Source: Laetiporus sulphureus 93-53 (lineage: Eukaryota; Basidiomycota; Agaricomycetes; Polyporales; Laetiporaceae). From it: DNA of 64,000 nt. Where the stretch lies: assembly GCF_001632365.1 (NCBI RefSeq), contig NW_024468510.1:498310-562309 (forward strand), read 5' to 3'. This document shows, piece by piece, positions 32,700 to 44,484 of this stretch. Made by a program: the position numbers and the translations under genes. How positions within the stretch are numbered: the first letter of the stretch is position 1; each line of letters begins with the position of its first letter. The notes beneath the pieces were generated by a model, which was given only the letters and a program-made list of their open reading frames with translations, searched no databases and was not told the DNA's origin.

Positions 32700-33340
32700 C
32701 ATATTCTCTGATGTCGTAGGGACTGCTTTCAAGACCGATGGTCTATTTTCGGCTGGGACTTGTCCCATTCCTAATGGCCAGAAAATTGGCCCGACCTGCG
32801 ATATGGCGTGGCCACGTTCGTCGCGCGGAGCGTGCCCCTGCTCGCCGAGCATTCGCTCGTCTTCGCAAACTCGGACAGGGACAGGGACAGGGACGCGTTG
32901 CTCGTTGACGTGCAGCATGCCGGCGGACGACCCTGGCAGCCCGTATCCCGCGTGAGCAACGTTCACCTCGAGTCGGTGTTCGAGAACATGACCACGCGAC
33001 TGCCGCAGCTGGTTTCGATGGACGCGCTGCTGAGGGGCCGCACGTCCTTGCGAACGTTAGTTCGGGGACGTGAACGCGTTAATCCCGCTCGATACCGGCA
33101 TTCACGACTTCGTAGGATTGGCGGATACGTTCCCTGGCTCTCTGGGAAGGACGGGATTACATGAGAATACCAACCTCTATAAGGACTTCCTCGGAGGAGG
33201 ATGGACAAGATTCCCTAGTACATGGCAGATGCTCCTGTGCTTATCGAGGAACCTGAGCTGGTTGGCGTTGGTTTGAAGGCATCTCAACGGCAGCAGGTGA
33301 GCGACCACTACGGGCTCCTGATGACCATAAAATTCATATC
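32700..33340 (+). pseudogene. Decayed TDP2-like EEP gene copy
   Basis: Pieces of the upstream EEP protein reappear in order but in different frames. NWPDLRYGVATFVARSVPL (about 32784) matches EDWPSSKYGTVTLVSHSVPL. ALLVDV and VSNVHLES (about 32900-32980) match ALLVDV and IGNLHLES. Then SGDVNAL matches GDMNSI (about 33065), FVGLADTFPG matches RLAGLEDAYEG, and EEPELVGVGLK followed by VSDHYGLLMT (33240-33330) matches EDPQRVGVGLK and VSDHYGLIT. At least one frameshift lies near 33060, another shift between about 33180 and 33220, and an in-frame TAG interrupts the 'MDKIP' segment near 33215. A GGACAG repeat (about 32876-32896) adds an Asp-Arg run. The catalytic region is broken, so it should be inactive. 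Confidence 0.75.
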
Positions 33341-33805
33341 TATATGCAAGTCTCTACCCCTGGCTTAGACCTGTCTCCGCGATTTGAACGAATGATTGGT
33401 GTAATCGTACTCCTGTATTCAATATAAGGTATGGCCCGTAGTCAATCGGGATTCTATAGCAAGTTCGACCTGCTGCAGCTGTTGCGTCGAACATACGGTC
33501 GACTTCGGAAGCTGCTTGGGCAATACCGATGCTCAAACATCGTACAGGGTTATGAAAGGACGACGTCTGTGTTCCTCTTACAGAGGTTCATCGATGAGCC
33601 TGCCGCTCGCTCTATTATATACAACGAGAAAGCAATACTGAACGGAGGAACGCGAGCCACCAATCTCACAAGGTCCATCTCCCTCTTCTCATGCCAAGGT
33701 AACACACCCTTCTACTCATCGGCGGAGTCTATTTACACAGCTGTGGTATTACAACATTCATTGAGTCCATGCCGTTCCTGCGGCATCTCTGCGGGCATGA
33801 AGGGT
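33341..33805. other. Intergenic, convergent spacer
   Basis: No gene supported between the EEP pseudogene and the stop of the FGGY kinase. A plus-strand ORF at 33431-33859 shows no domain. Confidence 0.4.
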
Positions 33806-35961
33806 TCATCGGGAGGCATCCTCCATCTCCTTCCGCCACCGTTTCTGGATATCAATTGATTCGCGGAAGATCTTGTACTTCGCGAGCAGCAGCTTCTTCT
33901 CCCTCGCGCTCGCTGACGGGGCAATCATCGTCCCAGGCGGTGTCATCTCAATCTATGCCACACGACTCAGTCTTCCCTCGCCATTAAACACGTAACAGTC
34001 AACGCTGCTCACCATGATGTTCCACAGCGCCTCGCACTGCTCCTTCTCCGTCATGCGTTCTCGCTTGCCCGCCTCCGCCGCGAAGCGGCCAAGCATCGCT
34101 GCCCCAAGAACGACCGCGGCGCCGCTGCTCTGCGGGAGCACGACGGGCATGCTGCACGTGTTCGCGAACAGGCGCATCAGCATCAGGTTCTTTGCCTGCC
34201 CGCCGGACATGTAGATCGCGGTGATCGCGTGCCCCTTGGCATTCATCTCATCAACGATGTGTCGCGTCTGCAGCGCGATCGCTTCAAGCGTGAGGTTGAA
34301 CTTGCGCGCAAGATCACCGAGGCCGTCATCCTGGCAGATGCCAAGCTGTTAGCGGACAAGATCAAATGGAAGAGAGAGGACGTACGAGAGCGAGCCCCAT
34401 AAGCATGCCGCGCATGCGTGGATCTGCAATCGGCGAACGGTTCCCGTGCAGGTCAGGGTAGAAGTGCATGTCCTTCGTCAGCTCTGTCCACGTTTCCACA
34501 CCATTCTCTTCGCAGAGTTTGTTCAGCTCGTTCTGTAGCACTGCTCATAGACGTCAGCGCGTATCGTACAACATAGTTATCCGCGCATACCTTCGTGAAT
34601 GTTCGTCTTCTGCTCCTCCGCGATCTGCTTCAGCCTGGGGTACGCAGGGTGCGTTGTGATCATGAAATCAATGAGCTACGGCCCTTCGTAAGCGCATTGT
34701 CTCTCCGCAGTCTGAGGTGCGGGAGACGCACCTGGCCGGTCGAGGACTGCCCGCCTTCATTCATCCACCATCCAGGGAAGACAGCATTCTAGAAATAGAC
34801 ATTCAGATTCACCCTCGATACGTAAAGTTGAGGCGCACCTTGTACGGACCCCACACGCCGTTCACAAAAATGCCTTCCGGACTCTGGAAAACTTACTTAG
34901 GAAATGACTTGACGCAAGGGGCCACCAGACATACTTGTACGATATGACATGTGCTGGTGCCAGCACATGCAGCAAGACGATGTCTAGACTCGTCGAGATT
35001 AGGCACGTCCGACAGCTTGCCATCTTCCTTGAAGCGCGCAGCCACCGTGCCCAGCCACCCTGCATAGCTGCTTTGCATCAGCGAACACCCAACTTGCAAC
35101 GGCTCAACAGCTCACGCATCAATCACACCGCTACCGACTGGAGTGCCCTCAACCAGGCCGAGCTCCGCCGCTGCCTTCTTCGACAGCCCCTTGCCGACAG
35201 GCAAACCCGCAGTGAGCACTTCACGCTCCTTCTTGCCAATCTGCACAAAGTCGTTCTCAACGAACTCGCCGAGGCCGATCTTCTGGAAGAATTCGGCCTG
35301 CCAGCCGTTCTTGGTCGGCACGAATGAGCACTTGCACGTGAGTGAGCAGCACGAGCGCGTGTTGTCGCCCGTTGCGCGGTACGTGAGGAAGTCGGGGAGG
35401 TCGAAGAACTGGCAGCGCGCGAACTTGTCGGGCGACATGTGCTTCTTGAGCCAGAGTGTCTTGGGAATTTCCATCTCGAGCTGAGTGGGGTGAGACCCTG
35501 CAGACCACACAAGGTTCACTGGGACTCACGCTCATGGTACCGCCAACGTAGTCTAGTACGACCGACCCGGTACTATTGATCAGATTCGCCTCTTCTTCCG
35601 CTCGATGGTCCGCCCACAGAATAATGTTTCTATCGCCATTATCTCCAAGCTGATCGCTCTTGGTGACGACAACGGGGTCGCCATTCATATCGGTCACTGC
35701 GAGCGAACATGTCGCGTCGAAACCGACGCCCTTGACGTCCGATCGCTTGACCTTGGCTTCTGCAAGGCACGTCCTGATGGCCTTGCACATTCCCTCCCAG
35801 ATATTGTTTGTCGATTGCTCAAAGATGTTCGCATCCTCTTGATCGCGGTAGGTGATTGTAGACACTGTGTTGGACGCGACGAGAGTTCCATCCTGCTTGA
35901 CAAGACCAGCGCGAACAGAGCCTGTGCCGACGTCGACGCCGATGTAGTAGCTCGTGGGCAT
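33806..35961 (-). CDS. FGGY-family carbohydrate kinase, probable D-ribulokinase (YDR109C / FGGY type)
   Basis: The first exon is 35961-35530 (144 aa). The N-terminus MPTSYYIGVDVGTGSVRAGL is the FGGY phosphate-1 signature, and GVGFDATCSLAV and ILWADHRAEEEANLI follow. Further exons read EMEIPKTLWLKKHM, FDLPDFLTYRATG, CSFVPTKNGWQAEFFQKIGL, EGTPVGSGVIDA, the Gly-rich NEGGQSSTG, a region ending FYPDLHGNRSPIADP, MSGGQAKNLMLMRLFANTC and SSGAAVVLGAAMLG. The last exon starts after a GTGAGC intron (IM-IEMTPPGT) and ends KEMEDASR at 33806. The family phosphorylates D-ribulose and related pentuloses for the pentose phosphate pathway, some members repairing stray ribulose. The gene has about eight introns. 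Confidence 0.88.
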
Positions 35962-36409
35962 GATGGGTGTCAAGAAGCAAGAAAGGTGTGCGCTGGCGAG
36001 TCGACGAACAAATCGGCTCCGCTCAGGAAGAGATGGTATGGGAGAAGTGGCGAAGAAGTGAACGGTCCGCCAACTCCGAGCTGCAGGTGTCCTGATCCTA
36101 ACCCAGACCTGGGGCAAACGTCGGGAATTCCCTTTCTCAGCAAAGTTCCACCGCCCAATCGAGCATAGATCCTCCTCAAATCTCGATTTTTACATCAAAG
36201 TACAGTCGTCGTTCAGGACACCACATCAGCTTCCGTTCCAAGCATCCTCCTTCACTGACCCTAGATTGAGGATCGCTTGCATTCAAACTCTCGTCGGCAC
36301 GGCATGGGTCATGATGCATATGCGAATCGCTGCATAGAGGTTTTGGAACGGAGTGCAGAGGTAGAGCGGCATACAAAAAACATAGCGAGACAAATACGAC
36401 AACCATCCC
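35962..36409. other. Spacer between FGGY kinase and uL2 genes
   Basis: No gene. It contains the FGGY kinase promoter and leader, and the 3' UTR and polyadenylation region of the uL2 gene. Confidence 0.5.
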
Positions 36410-37397
36410 TTACACCTCCTTGACCTTGACGGTACCGCGCAGCAGACCGGTCTGTGTCGCGTACAATCAGAACAGCACGACAGCATGAGGGCGAAATGTC
36501 ACGTACTCGGCGGGCGGCAATGAGACCGACTTTCTGACCGGGTACGGCGGAGCGGGCAATTGTCGATGCCTTACCGATATGTTGATGATTACCACCACCG
36601 TGAGGGTGGTCAACCGGGTTCATAGCAACACCACGAGTACGAGGCCAGCTGGATCGGCGTCAGAACTACGTGCTTGCCGGTGCAAGGAAAAGGACACGTA
36701 CTTGTAACGCTTGGCCTTGTATTTGTGGTACGCACGACCAGCCTTGAGCAGGGGCTTGTCGATACGTCCACCACCAGCAACGATACCAATCGTCGCCCTG
36801 CAACCGCCTGGCACGGTCTTCTTCGCACCACTCGGCAGACGGATCCGGGTCTTGTTGTCCTCGGGCGAGTGGCCAATAACGGTCGCGTAGTTGCCGGACG
36901 TCCGTGCGAGCGCACCACGGTCACCGGTCTTCTCCTCAACGTTGCAGACAATCGTACCCTCAGGGCACTGCGACACAGGAAGCACGTTGCCAACAGCGAG
37001 AAGCGCCTTCTTGCCACAGTAGACGAAGGCACCGGTGTGCAAACCCTCGGTCGCGATGAAGGTCTCCTTGCGGAGCTTGTACCGGTAGGGATCACGGAAA
37101 ACGACTCGGGCAAGGGGAGCGCCACTGCGTCATAGATCAATCCTGCTGGTACGCAGCGAGACGCGGTTGTATGCACGCACCGACCAGCATCGTGGATGAT
37201 CTCCTTCACAATACCCTTGACGTACCCATTGCGTTCCGCGAAGTCGAGCGGGCGGAACTGGGCAGGCGCCTTGTTGTGGTGAGTGTGCGCCTTGAACTGC
37301 AGTCGCGAATCGGCGGTTTCGTCAATGTCTCAGACAACACTGCGGGAAGACATACGATGGCATGAGAGCGCCTCTGTGCCCGGATGACCCTACCCAT
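36410..37397 (-). CDS. RPL2: 60S ribosomal protein uL2 (yeast Rpl2, human RPL8)
   Basis: Five exons, 37397-37356, 37296-37181, 37124-36702, 36648-36507 and 36451-36410, encode 254 aa, exactly the usual fungal length. Family text: [99 protein letters not shown], and [18 protein letters not shown] with the conserved histidine loop. uL2 sits at the peptidyl transferase centre of the large subunit. All splice joints are GT-AG and in phase. A ribosomal protein gene of the small subunit (eS25) lies 9 kb away. Confidence 0.97.
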
Positions 37398-38169
37398 TGT
37401 TCAATCTGTGAACCAGGCATAAGCAAGTGCTCCAGGTACGAGACAAGGCAAGATCAAGGCGAAAGCAGAGGGAGGTGCATCCAAAGGCATTCGAGTACAT
37501 CCAGCCGAATTTCCAGCCAAAATCGACCGTTATTTCACAGCAGGGGATCGCCGGACATCTCAAGAAGCATCCGGACGGCCTGAGAGAGTGATTTGATGAA
37601 GCGTACTTACGTTCTTGCTGGTCGGAGACGTGGATGACGGTGTCGGTGGATTTTCTGTTTGGGCCTTGTTTGGACACCGACGGCGATGATCACGTGGGCG
37701 GCGGAGCAGCCTTAGAGCCTTGGCGCTGGCGGGGCGCAACTTCGCGCCCAGGGGGCGGGCGATCGCATCTCTGATGCGGTTCCCCTCACATATGAAATGC
37801 AGGTTCCGAGGCCACAGCTGCGCATCATATTTTCTCCTGCACATCGGACACTAAATTACGCTGCCCAGAACAAAGATGCTGCTCAAGTTGTTGGTTTGTG
37901 ACACGAATGTGGTCACTTTAACTGTCAGACCACTTGAAACAAGCATGTGGACATAGTAGACATCATACGACGATGATGAGAATTCACATTGGGCTTGGTG
38001 TATCTACATATTGCATGAGACAGTTCGCAAGCTAACCGCAGTACCCCTTCATGCTGTGTGCTTTGCGGATATACTTAAGCTCGCACGGTATTCTCGTTCC
38101 AACCGCTGTGCCTTGCGGCGTTTCCCCTGAGCTTGGGAGTAGATAATACTCAGCCGGCATGTCTTGTGT
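37398..38169. other. Intergenic, uL2 promoter side
   Basis: No gene supported. The first few hundred bases upstream of the uL2 ATG are the likely promoter. The GC-rich stretch 37690-37760 encodes only short ORFs. Confidence 0.4.
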
Positions 38170-39065
38170 GAAGTGATGACGCGCTCGCGCTGCTCAAAAG
38201 CCGCCTCTTTAATTGGTGCATCAAACTGCGGATGCCCATGTCACTCACCTCGCTTGCAACAGGCGCATCTGCTGCGGGAACGAGAACCGGCCGCGATGGT
38301 CTTGTCCTGGGCATGCATTGGCCCTCAATCTCGCCAAGTAGGTGCACCTGGCGTTCTGATACAGCGCCTGAAAGGTCACATTGTCTGCTGGCTGCCTGGC
38401 GTCACGCACAAAGAGGGGGCGTCTTGGAATGTATTCGTGATGCAAGAAGCAGGCGCGCGAGCGTGCGGCCCTTCGATTCCCACCTCGAGTAAGGTTCTTA
38501 TCGACGAGGATGGTCGCGCGATGTCTTCCATTGCGCACGGAAGCATGGCCGTCATCGCTGGCGTGCAGGCTGACTCCCGAGTGCGCAAGGCGACAGATTC
38601 CGCGATCTAAGGGGCGATGAAATTGATCACGCTGCGTAAAAGAGTTCTGGAGTGCCACGCTCTGGAAATAACCGGCTCTGCCTGTCGCTCGGATGGCCGA
38701 GCACACATGAGAGAGCCGCTGCAGGGTGAGTGCCGCCGTCCCCGCCGAGCGCGACGATGAGGAGACTGCGGCGGGTAGTGATCGCGGCGTGGCAGCGAGC
38801 GCTGCTGAGATGGAAAGTCACACGGCCGCTGGCGCGTGCGCAGCTCTGCCTCGCTCGACTCAGTCTCCTCCCCGGCTGCTGGCATACCGGCCATATTGGG
38901 CTTGCTGCTTTCTGCTGAACGATAGTCCTCGTTACTGCACCCGCTGCGCGCGCCGACGACTCGCTGATCACGGTGTCGAGGCCACGGACGAATCGGCCGC
39001 TTGTTCTGGGACGTTTCACAGACGTGGTTGCACTGTTCGCGTTATATCCGGGTGATTCGAGATTA
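38170..39065 (-). pseudogene. Probable decayed ribokinase (PfkB family) gene
   Basis: No long open frame exists, but ribokinase-like words occur on the minus strand in the right order over about 0.9 kb, the expected gene size. They are FVRGLDTVISESSARAAG (about 38990-38940; family text VRxGxT-ISS ... RAGGKGANQ), IVALGGDGGTHP (about 38760-38725; family VGxxGxDGxW), ATGRAGYFQSVALQNSF (about 38695-38635; family TGRAxIQ ... ENSI), LHHEYIPRR (about 38445; family LLLQNEIPL) and NACPGQDHRGRFSFP (about 38320-38275; family NPSPMPxxDxIRxFPW). They fall in shifting frames with stops. Each match alone is weak; the colinearity is the argument. It lies head-to-head with the SS18-like gene. Confidence 0.42.
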
Positions 39066-39067
39066 CT

Positions 39068-42000
39068 ATGATACATCTCGATCGGAATCACTCCTCTCCT
39101 ATCGCTCGTCATCCAAAGTCCAATTTGATTCTGGCGGATCCCACCCATGCTGATCAGTCTTCCCTCTTGTCTTGGTCAGCGCCCACCCGTAATGACAACC
39201 CGTACTATCACGAATCTCAGAACAACCAGTCCAAGCCCTCCATAGCCTCTGACCTATCCAAAGACTCTCCCAAGTCCCATCCAGGTCCCATCACCCGTCC
39301 CGACGGAGACGTCGTCAAGCACGAGCCCTCCAGCCCCGCTGATGCCTCCTCCCCCGTCGAGGGCAGCTCCTCGTCCCTCTCTCCGCCTCCCGACGCTGCG
39401 TCCCCTGGTGCGCAGACAGACGCCGAGACCGCAGATGCCTTCGCGGTACGCATGGATGCAGAAGGGAAGGAGGCCCAGCCGGAGGAGAACAAGGGCGGGT
39501 CTGCCGACGATGTGGACAGGGCATCGCGTCAATCTACGCCACTTAGCGAGTTGTCCTCCGCGCCTGATGACGATGTCCAGGAGGGCGAGATCAAAGATGG
39601 AGACGCATCTGTTCCCGCCCCAGCCGACTGCGACCAGGGATCGCCCGAGAGCGCGTGTGCGCCCGATCATCCCAAGGAGGGCACCCAACAAGCACCAACA
39701 CCAGCTGGTGCCAACTCTGGAGTTGCTCCATCAAAAGCCCAGTCTCCACACCAGGGCTTGGCCGACCTCCACACCCCTATTCCTCCTAACGTTTCATTCC
39801 CTGGGTCTTCTCATCCACATTCGTCGTCCACTGCACACGCTTCACCAACGTCTATCTCCACTCTGTTCTCTCAGCCCGATGGCCAGCCATTACACAGCAA
39901 TGCTACATCTATTAACACCATGCCTTCCTTCACGACTTCCGCGTCAGGCTCATCATTGGCCGCAGGAAACGATCCCAAAGTTGTGATGACCCTTGAATTG
40001 AACGCGCACCTGCTTAAGTACGTCAACTGATTGTGAGACATCGTCCGTCACAAACTTACCGTCTTGTAGTGTTATGATGGCATTCCAAACACGCAATAAT
40101 CCTGCAGACGAGAAGCTGCGTCACGAGTACGTGTAATGTGCCATTCAAAAGCCGGCTCGCTCTCATTATTCGTTGCATCATAGATATTCAATGCGTCTGC
40201 AGACCAACCTTGCCTGGTTGGCTGCTGCTGCGGATGGACCAAAGGTCGTATCTCCTCGTTCAGCGTCATCGCATTGAGCTAATTCGCGTTCGTGATATAT
40301 AGAGTCGATTGTCGGTCCCACTTCCCGCCATGCAACCTCCTCCGCCCGTGGACTTCACACCTGTAGACCGAATACAGCAAATCTACGTCGACTTGCCTGT
40401 TGTCTTCGCGAAGGAGTATGCTTATAGGCAGCAGCAGGCCGCGGCCGCGGTGGCCGGCCGGGTCGACCTCAGCGGGAAATTGAAGCGAGAGCGGCCGGAG
40501 GAGATCATGCCAGACCTTGCCAACAAGCGACAAGACATCGGCGAGACCAAGATGCCGACGCCGATCGCCCCTGCACCTTCTCTCTCTGCTCCTGTCACAC
40601 CCCAGGCTATGACAGGCATCATGCCTACCGCTGCGAGCCCGCCTGCATCAATATCCATGCACGGTACTCCGGTCCCTCGAATGAACAGTCCCGCCATGCC
40701 CCTTCCTCCCGTACCTCCTACGCTGATGGGCGGGATGAACGAAGCCCAGATTGCCGCATCTCGTATGAGGCAGATGCAAATGCGACAGGCTCTGCAGCAG
40801 CAGCAACAATTTGCGGAAGCAAATCGCCAGATGTCTCCTCCAAACGTCTCGCAGACCTCGAACATGGGTATGCACAACGTCGCGGGGCCATCGTCCATGC
40901 CTGGGCAGCTCAATCAAGCTCAGATGGGTGGCTTAGGAAACATGGGGCATAATGCGACGCAGCTCCTCCACATTTTGCAGAATCCGGGCCATCCGCTCGT
41001 CCAGTATCTCATACAGCAGGTCCCTGGCTTTACGACGTTGCCGCTACAGCAGCAGTTCCAACACATGCAGCGAGCTCAGGTCAGTATTTAACTTTCGCTG
41101 AAATATCGGATGAATGACGCGCTCACGGGTACTTCTTTTAGAACTTGCTTCAGCAGCGGCAACGGACGGCGTCGCAATCGCAAGCCGGCAGCTCGGCGCA
41201 GGGATTCATGCAGTCTGGTATGCAGTCCGGTATGTCGCCGGGTATGCAACCAGGTATGCAGCCTGGTATGGCGTCTGGTATGCAAATGGGCATGCAATCC
41301 TTCCAAGGAGGCGGGATGGGTGTCGGAATGTCATCTGCTCAGCTACCTGGTCAAAGTCGTAGTCCGACGAGGGTGTCTCCGATCTCGCAGCAGAACACCA
41401 TGCAAGGCCAGAATCAGATGGGCAGCTTCCCCTTCTCGAAGAATGTGCCGAATGCAGGGATGGATCAGAGGCTTTCGCAGCAGCAAGCGGCGATGGCTCA
41501 CCAGCGGCAGCTCATCCTTCTCCAGCAGCAGATGCTGCGGAATGCTCAGGGCGGGAACCAGCAGAATCCGATGATGAATCCTCAGATGATGGCTGCAGCA
41601 CAGCAAGAGCAGTGGATGAGGCAGGAGCAGCGGATGGCACATGCACAGCTGGGCATGACCAATCCGGGAATGCAGATGGGCGGTGGGATGGGCGGCATGG
41701 GGGGGCTGGATAACAATCACATTCCGGCGCTTCGATCAAATCCTACCGTGCCTGGAATTGCTAGGAGTACGCGTACGCCCTCAGATAGTGCCCCGTCGCC
41801 GGGCGTGCAACAAAGGATATCGGGCCATTCGTCGGAAGACATCCAACGTGCCATGATGATGCAGCAACAGGCACAGCAGCGTGGCATGACACCACAGATG
41901 CAACAGAACCCGAGCTTCCCGCAGATGAACTGGAATCAGGCAAATCAGTCGCAGATGGCGCAGATGGCACAGATGGGCCATGGTCAGGGATACGGGATGT

Positions 42001-42308
42001 CACCGCCGAACAGCGCGAATCCGATGCATGGAGGATTTGGCGGAATGCAAGGCGGCATGCAGGGTGGTATGCAAGGTGGTATGCCTCCTGCGTCACAGGT
42101 TGGCGCTCAGAATCAATGGCAACAAAACGTGGGCGGCGGGCAGTTCGGGTTCACCCCGTCGCCATCAGCAAGTCAACATCATTCTGATGCCTCCATGACG
42201 CCCCGTCAGGCGTCCGCGACTCCTGTCCCGCATCAGATGTCCCAAAACAGTCCTCAGACCGATCAGGCGGGCCTGAATGACTTTGATCTTTTTAACTGGG
42301 GGCAATAG
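39068..42308 (+). CDS. Gln/Met/Gly-rich SS18 (SSXT)-like protein, putative SWI/SNF-associated coactivator
   Basis: Five exons, 39068-40017, 40070-40126, 40184-40244, 40303-41079 and 41142-42308, encode 1003 aa with all phases consistent. Residues about 310-365 look like an SSXT-type helical domain: VVMTLELNAHLLNVMMAFQ, then HEYSMRLQTNLAWLAAAADG. Upstream is a Ser/Pro/Asp-rich disordered region. Downstream are Gln-rich tracts, a conserved PVDRIQQIYVDLPVVFAKEY and Gly-Met-Gln repeats (about 41215-41300 and 42040-42085). It ends NDFDLFNWGQ, an acidic-aromatic tail that could activate transcription. SS18-like proteins join SWI/SNF remodellers; for this fungal protein that is inference. The start could be an internal Met, since the first 150 residues are low complexity. 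Confidence 0.7.
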
Positions 42309-44484
42309 CCTCACCATAGACTGTTGTGACTCTTTGCTCTTCCTTCACTCAAGATATTTGTCGGCTGCTTCTGCTGACGGTGCTGACGGCCTCGCATACT
42401 GTACAAGTGTTTCTTTGCCTTCGGTTCTGGAATTCCTCTTGCTTGCTTTGGTCTGGCAGTCGTTCCGATATAATATCTGTACCGTAGGGAGGATGATTGC
42501 TATCGCGGTGTTATTGATACGTATACCTAACTGTTGTATGTCGGTAATTTGCTATGGCAACTACTACACGAATGCACCGGATCCAGTCCCGCCTTCCGCG
42601 CCTATTTCACACTGTGGAGTGATAGTTAGCAGAAAAGCCTGAGCTACCCGGCACTGGCTGGCGAAGGAGGTAATCAGACGGCGTCGCTAGTTCGTGTTTC
42701 ATGTGTCCATGCTGGCCAACAAAAGTGGCATCTCCGCCTGCTCCGTCAAGCATATTCCCTGCATGTGTACAAGTGCAATGCTATTTGGATGACAGGCACG
42801 CGAAACAGCGGTAGGAGAATGAGGATTTCTCCTTATATACATTCTGAGGTCCCGGGATACGTCAAAATTCTCGCGCCGCGAGCCGTAGGTATCAGGGGAG
42901 TCGGGGTGCGGCCTGTCTGTAGTATTGTCCCGCTAGTTATGTCACAATGCATGAAGGCGTGTTGTAGCATACAACTCACCGTTCGGATTCAAAGCGCGAG
43001 TTTTCAATCATGCAGGTCCTTGCCATGGACCGGTAGGATCAGGTCAATCGCATGCGGCGCATCGACGGTTGACTCTTCCTGATGAAGGATGAAGGGGGCC
43101 TAGTGCGAAGGGTGCAACGGAGCGCAAATCGCCTGAGATGCCGCGTACACATAGCCGAAGCAGGTGACCGGTCAGAACTCGACAATTGCAGGTACTTAAG
43201 CGAGCACTCGATTAGCTGAATCAGCTTGCAATCGGAGGATGCGATTTTGCATAGAAAATTCCATGGCATCGCATGGCGAATGAAACGGAAGGGGATGGTA
43301 ACTTAGGAAGAGCGAATCCTCCAAACGACTCGTGGAGAGGAGTGTATGTCTGCATTGACACCTTCTAACGCGCTTTATGATACATTCGACGAGATGCGGA
43401 AGCTCCATCCCGTCCAGGTATTGCTGCCGTTGTGTGCGATAAATGGCCGTTCAGTGACTGTTCAACGAAATGCAGCGGCTTCGCGGTAGCAGCTCAAGTC
43501 TTGATCTCCACATGGAGGATAGTCGACGAGCAGGAAATTATAGAAGGGTCGCGGAATCCTCTTCGTAGACTCCGTCGTCGCGGTTATTCTGCACCAGTTG
43601 TCGCACTGTCAGCGAGACAGAGTGATTAGATCATAGGTATACCTACGTTGGGCTCATCAATGAGGGTTGTCTGAGTCACTGCTGGCTATCGCGTAAGAGC
43701 TCCGAGAGGAGACATGAGCCTAGAAGGGAAGATTGCGGCGCAGGCTCGATTTCAGACGGTGTAGTTACCATAAACCTATCCTTCCAAATTCGCGTTGCGA
43801 TGCACCCGCAGACGCCCTGCATCATATGAGCTCATGGTTGTTATGTACCACGCTCCATATTGATCTCAGCCAATGCAAGACCAATGGACGACAAATGTCT
43901 CTCTACTCAGACAATGTCGTAAGGCACCATTGATTTGCTTCGGAATCAATTGGCGCTTAACTCACCCGTCGCTGAGCGCCTAATCTTGCGCCACGTGTCT
44001 CTCAGTACCTCGCGAGTTGCTCAACGTCTCCGGCTGGGATAATTGGATGGCCGCAGCCTCCTCCTGATGATGCAGATAATTCTTTCATACGAATGACCGA
44101 GCTTTCATGAGATTCGAGTATACGAAAGCGATATGTATCAATTTGCTGCAACAATAGTGCTTGTTTGTTCACAGTAACGTTCAAGTTAACTCTGCCTCAC
44201 GAGGGGAACATTATTACCAGCTGGTAGGCTGACCGGTCGTACTACGTGCGCGGTGCGAGGGATATGCGAGAGAGGTCGGATCTGCCAGCAGTTGCCCAGT
44301 GCCCCATCTGGGTTTCGTTCTTGAATAAACGGAGAGATATTGATATATATATACAATCACCACTCCCTCGACGCGTCTCCGATGACTTGGCGACACCTGT
44401 CGCATAGCACGTCTGGCCGAACCTCATGGCTTGACAATATTTGTTGTCCAGAGCTCCCATCCATCGGATCCGCATATCAGCAGC
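42309..44484. other. Intergenic, 2.2 kb, no gene recognised
   Basis: This is the largest stretch without a gene call. I looked for exons on both strands, tRNA-like T-loops and repeats. Only short domain-free ORFs and a short (at)n tract near 44341-44352 were seen. CpG is present throughout, so it does not resemble the 21.5-22.7 kb relic. It may hold long UTRs, a non-coding RNA or old degraded sequence. Confidence 0.45.

Noticed and set aside
39254..39986. Pro/Arg-rich ORFs on both strands over the SS18-like N-terminus
   Set aside because: GC-rich, low-complexity coding sequence opens other frames; only the plus frame joins the SSXT-like exons.
41088..41306. Minus-strand ORF rich in His-Thr-Arg-Leu repeats
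   Set aside because: It is the antisense shadow of the Gly-Met-Gln repeats of the SS18-like gene.
42309..44484. Short ORFs as genes in the 2.2-kb gap
   Set aside because: None has a recognisable domain, conserved-looking text or phase-compatible splice sites.
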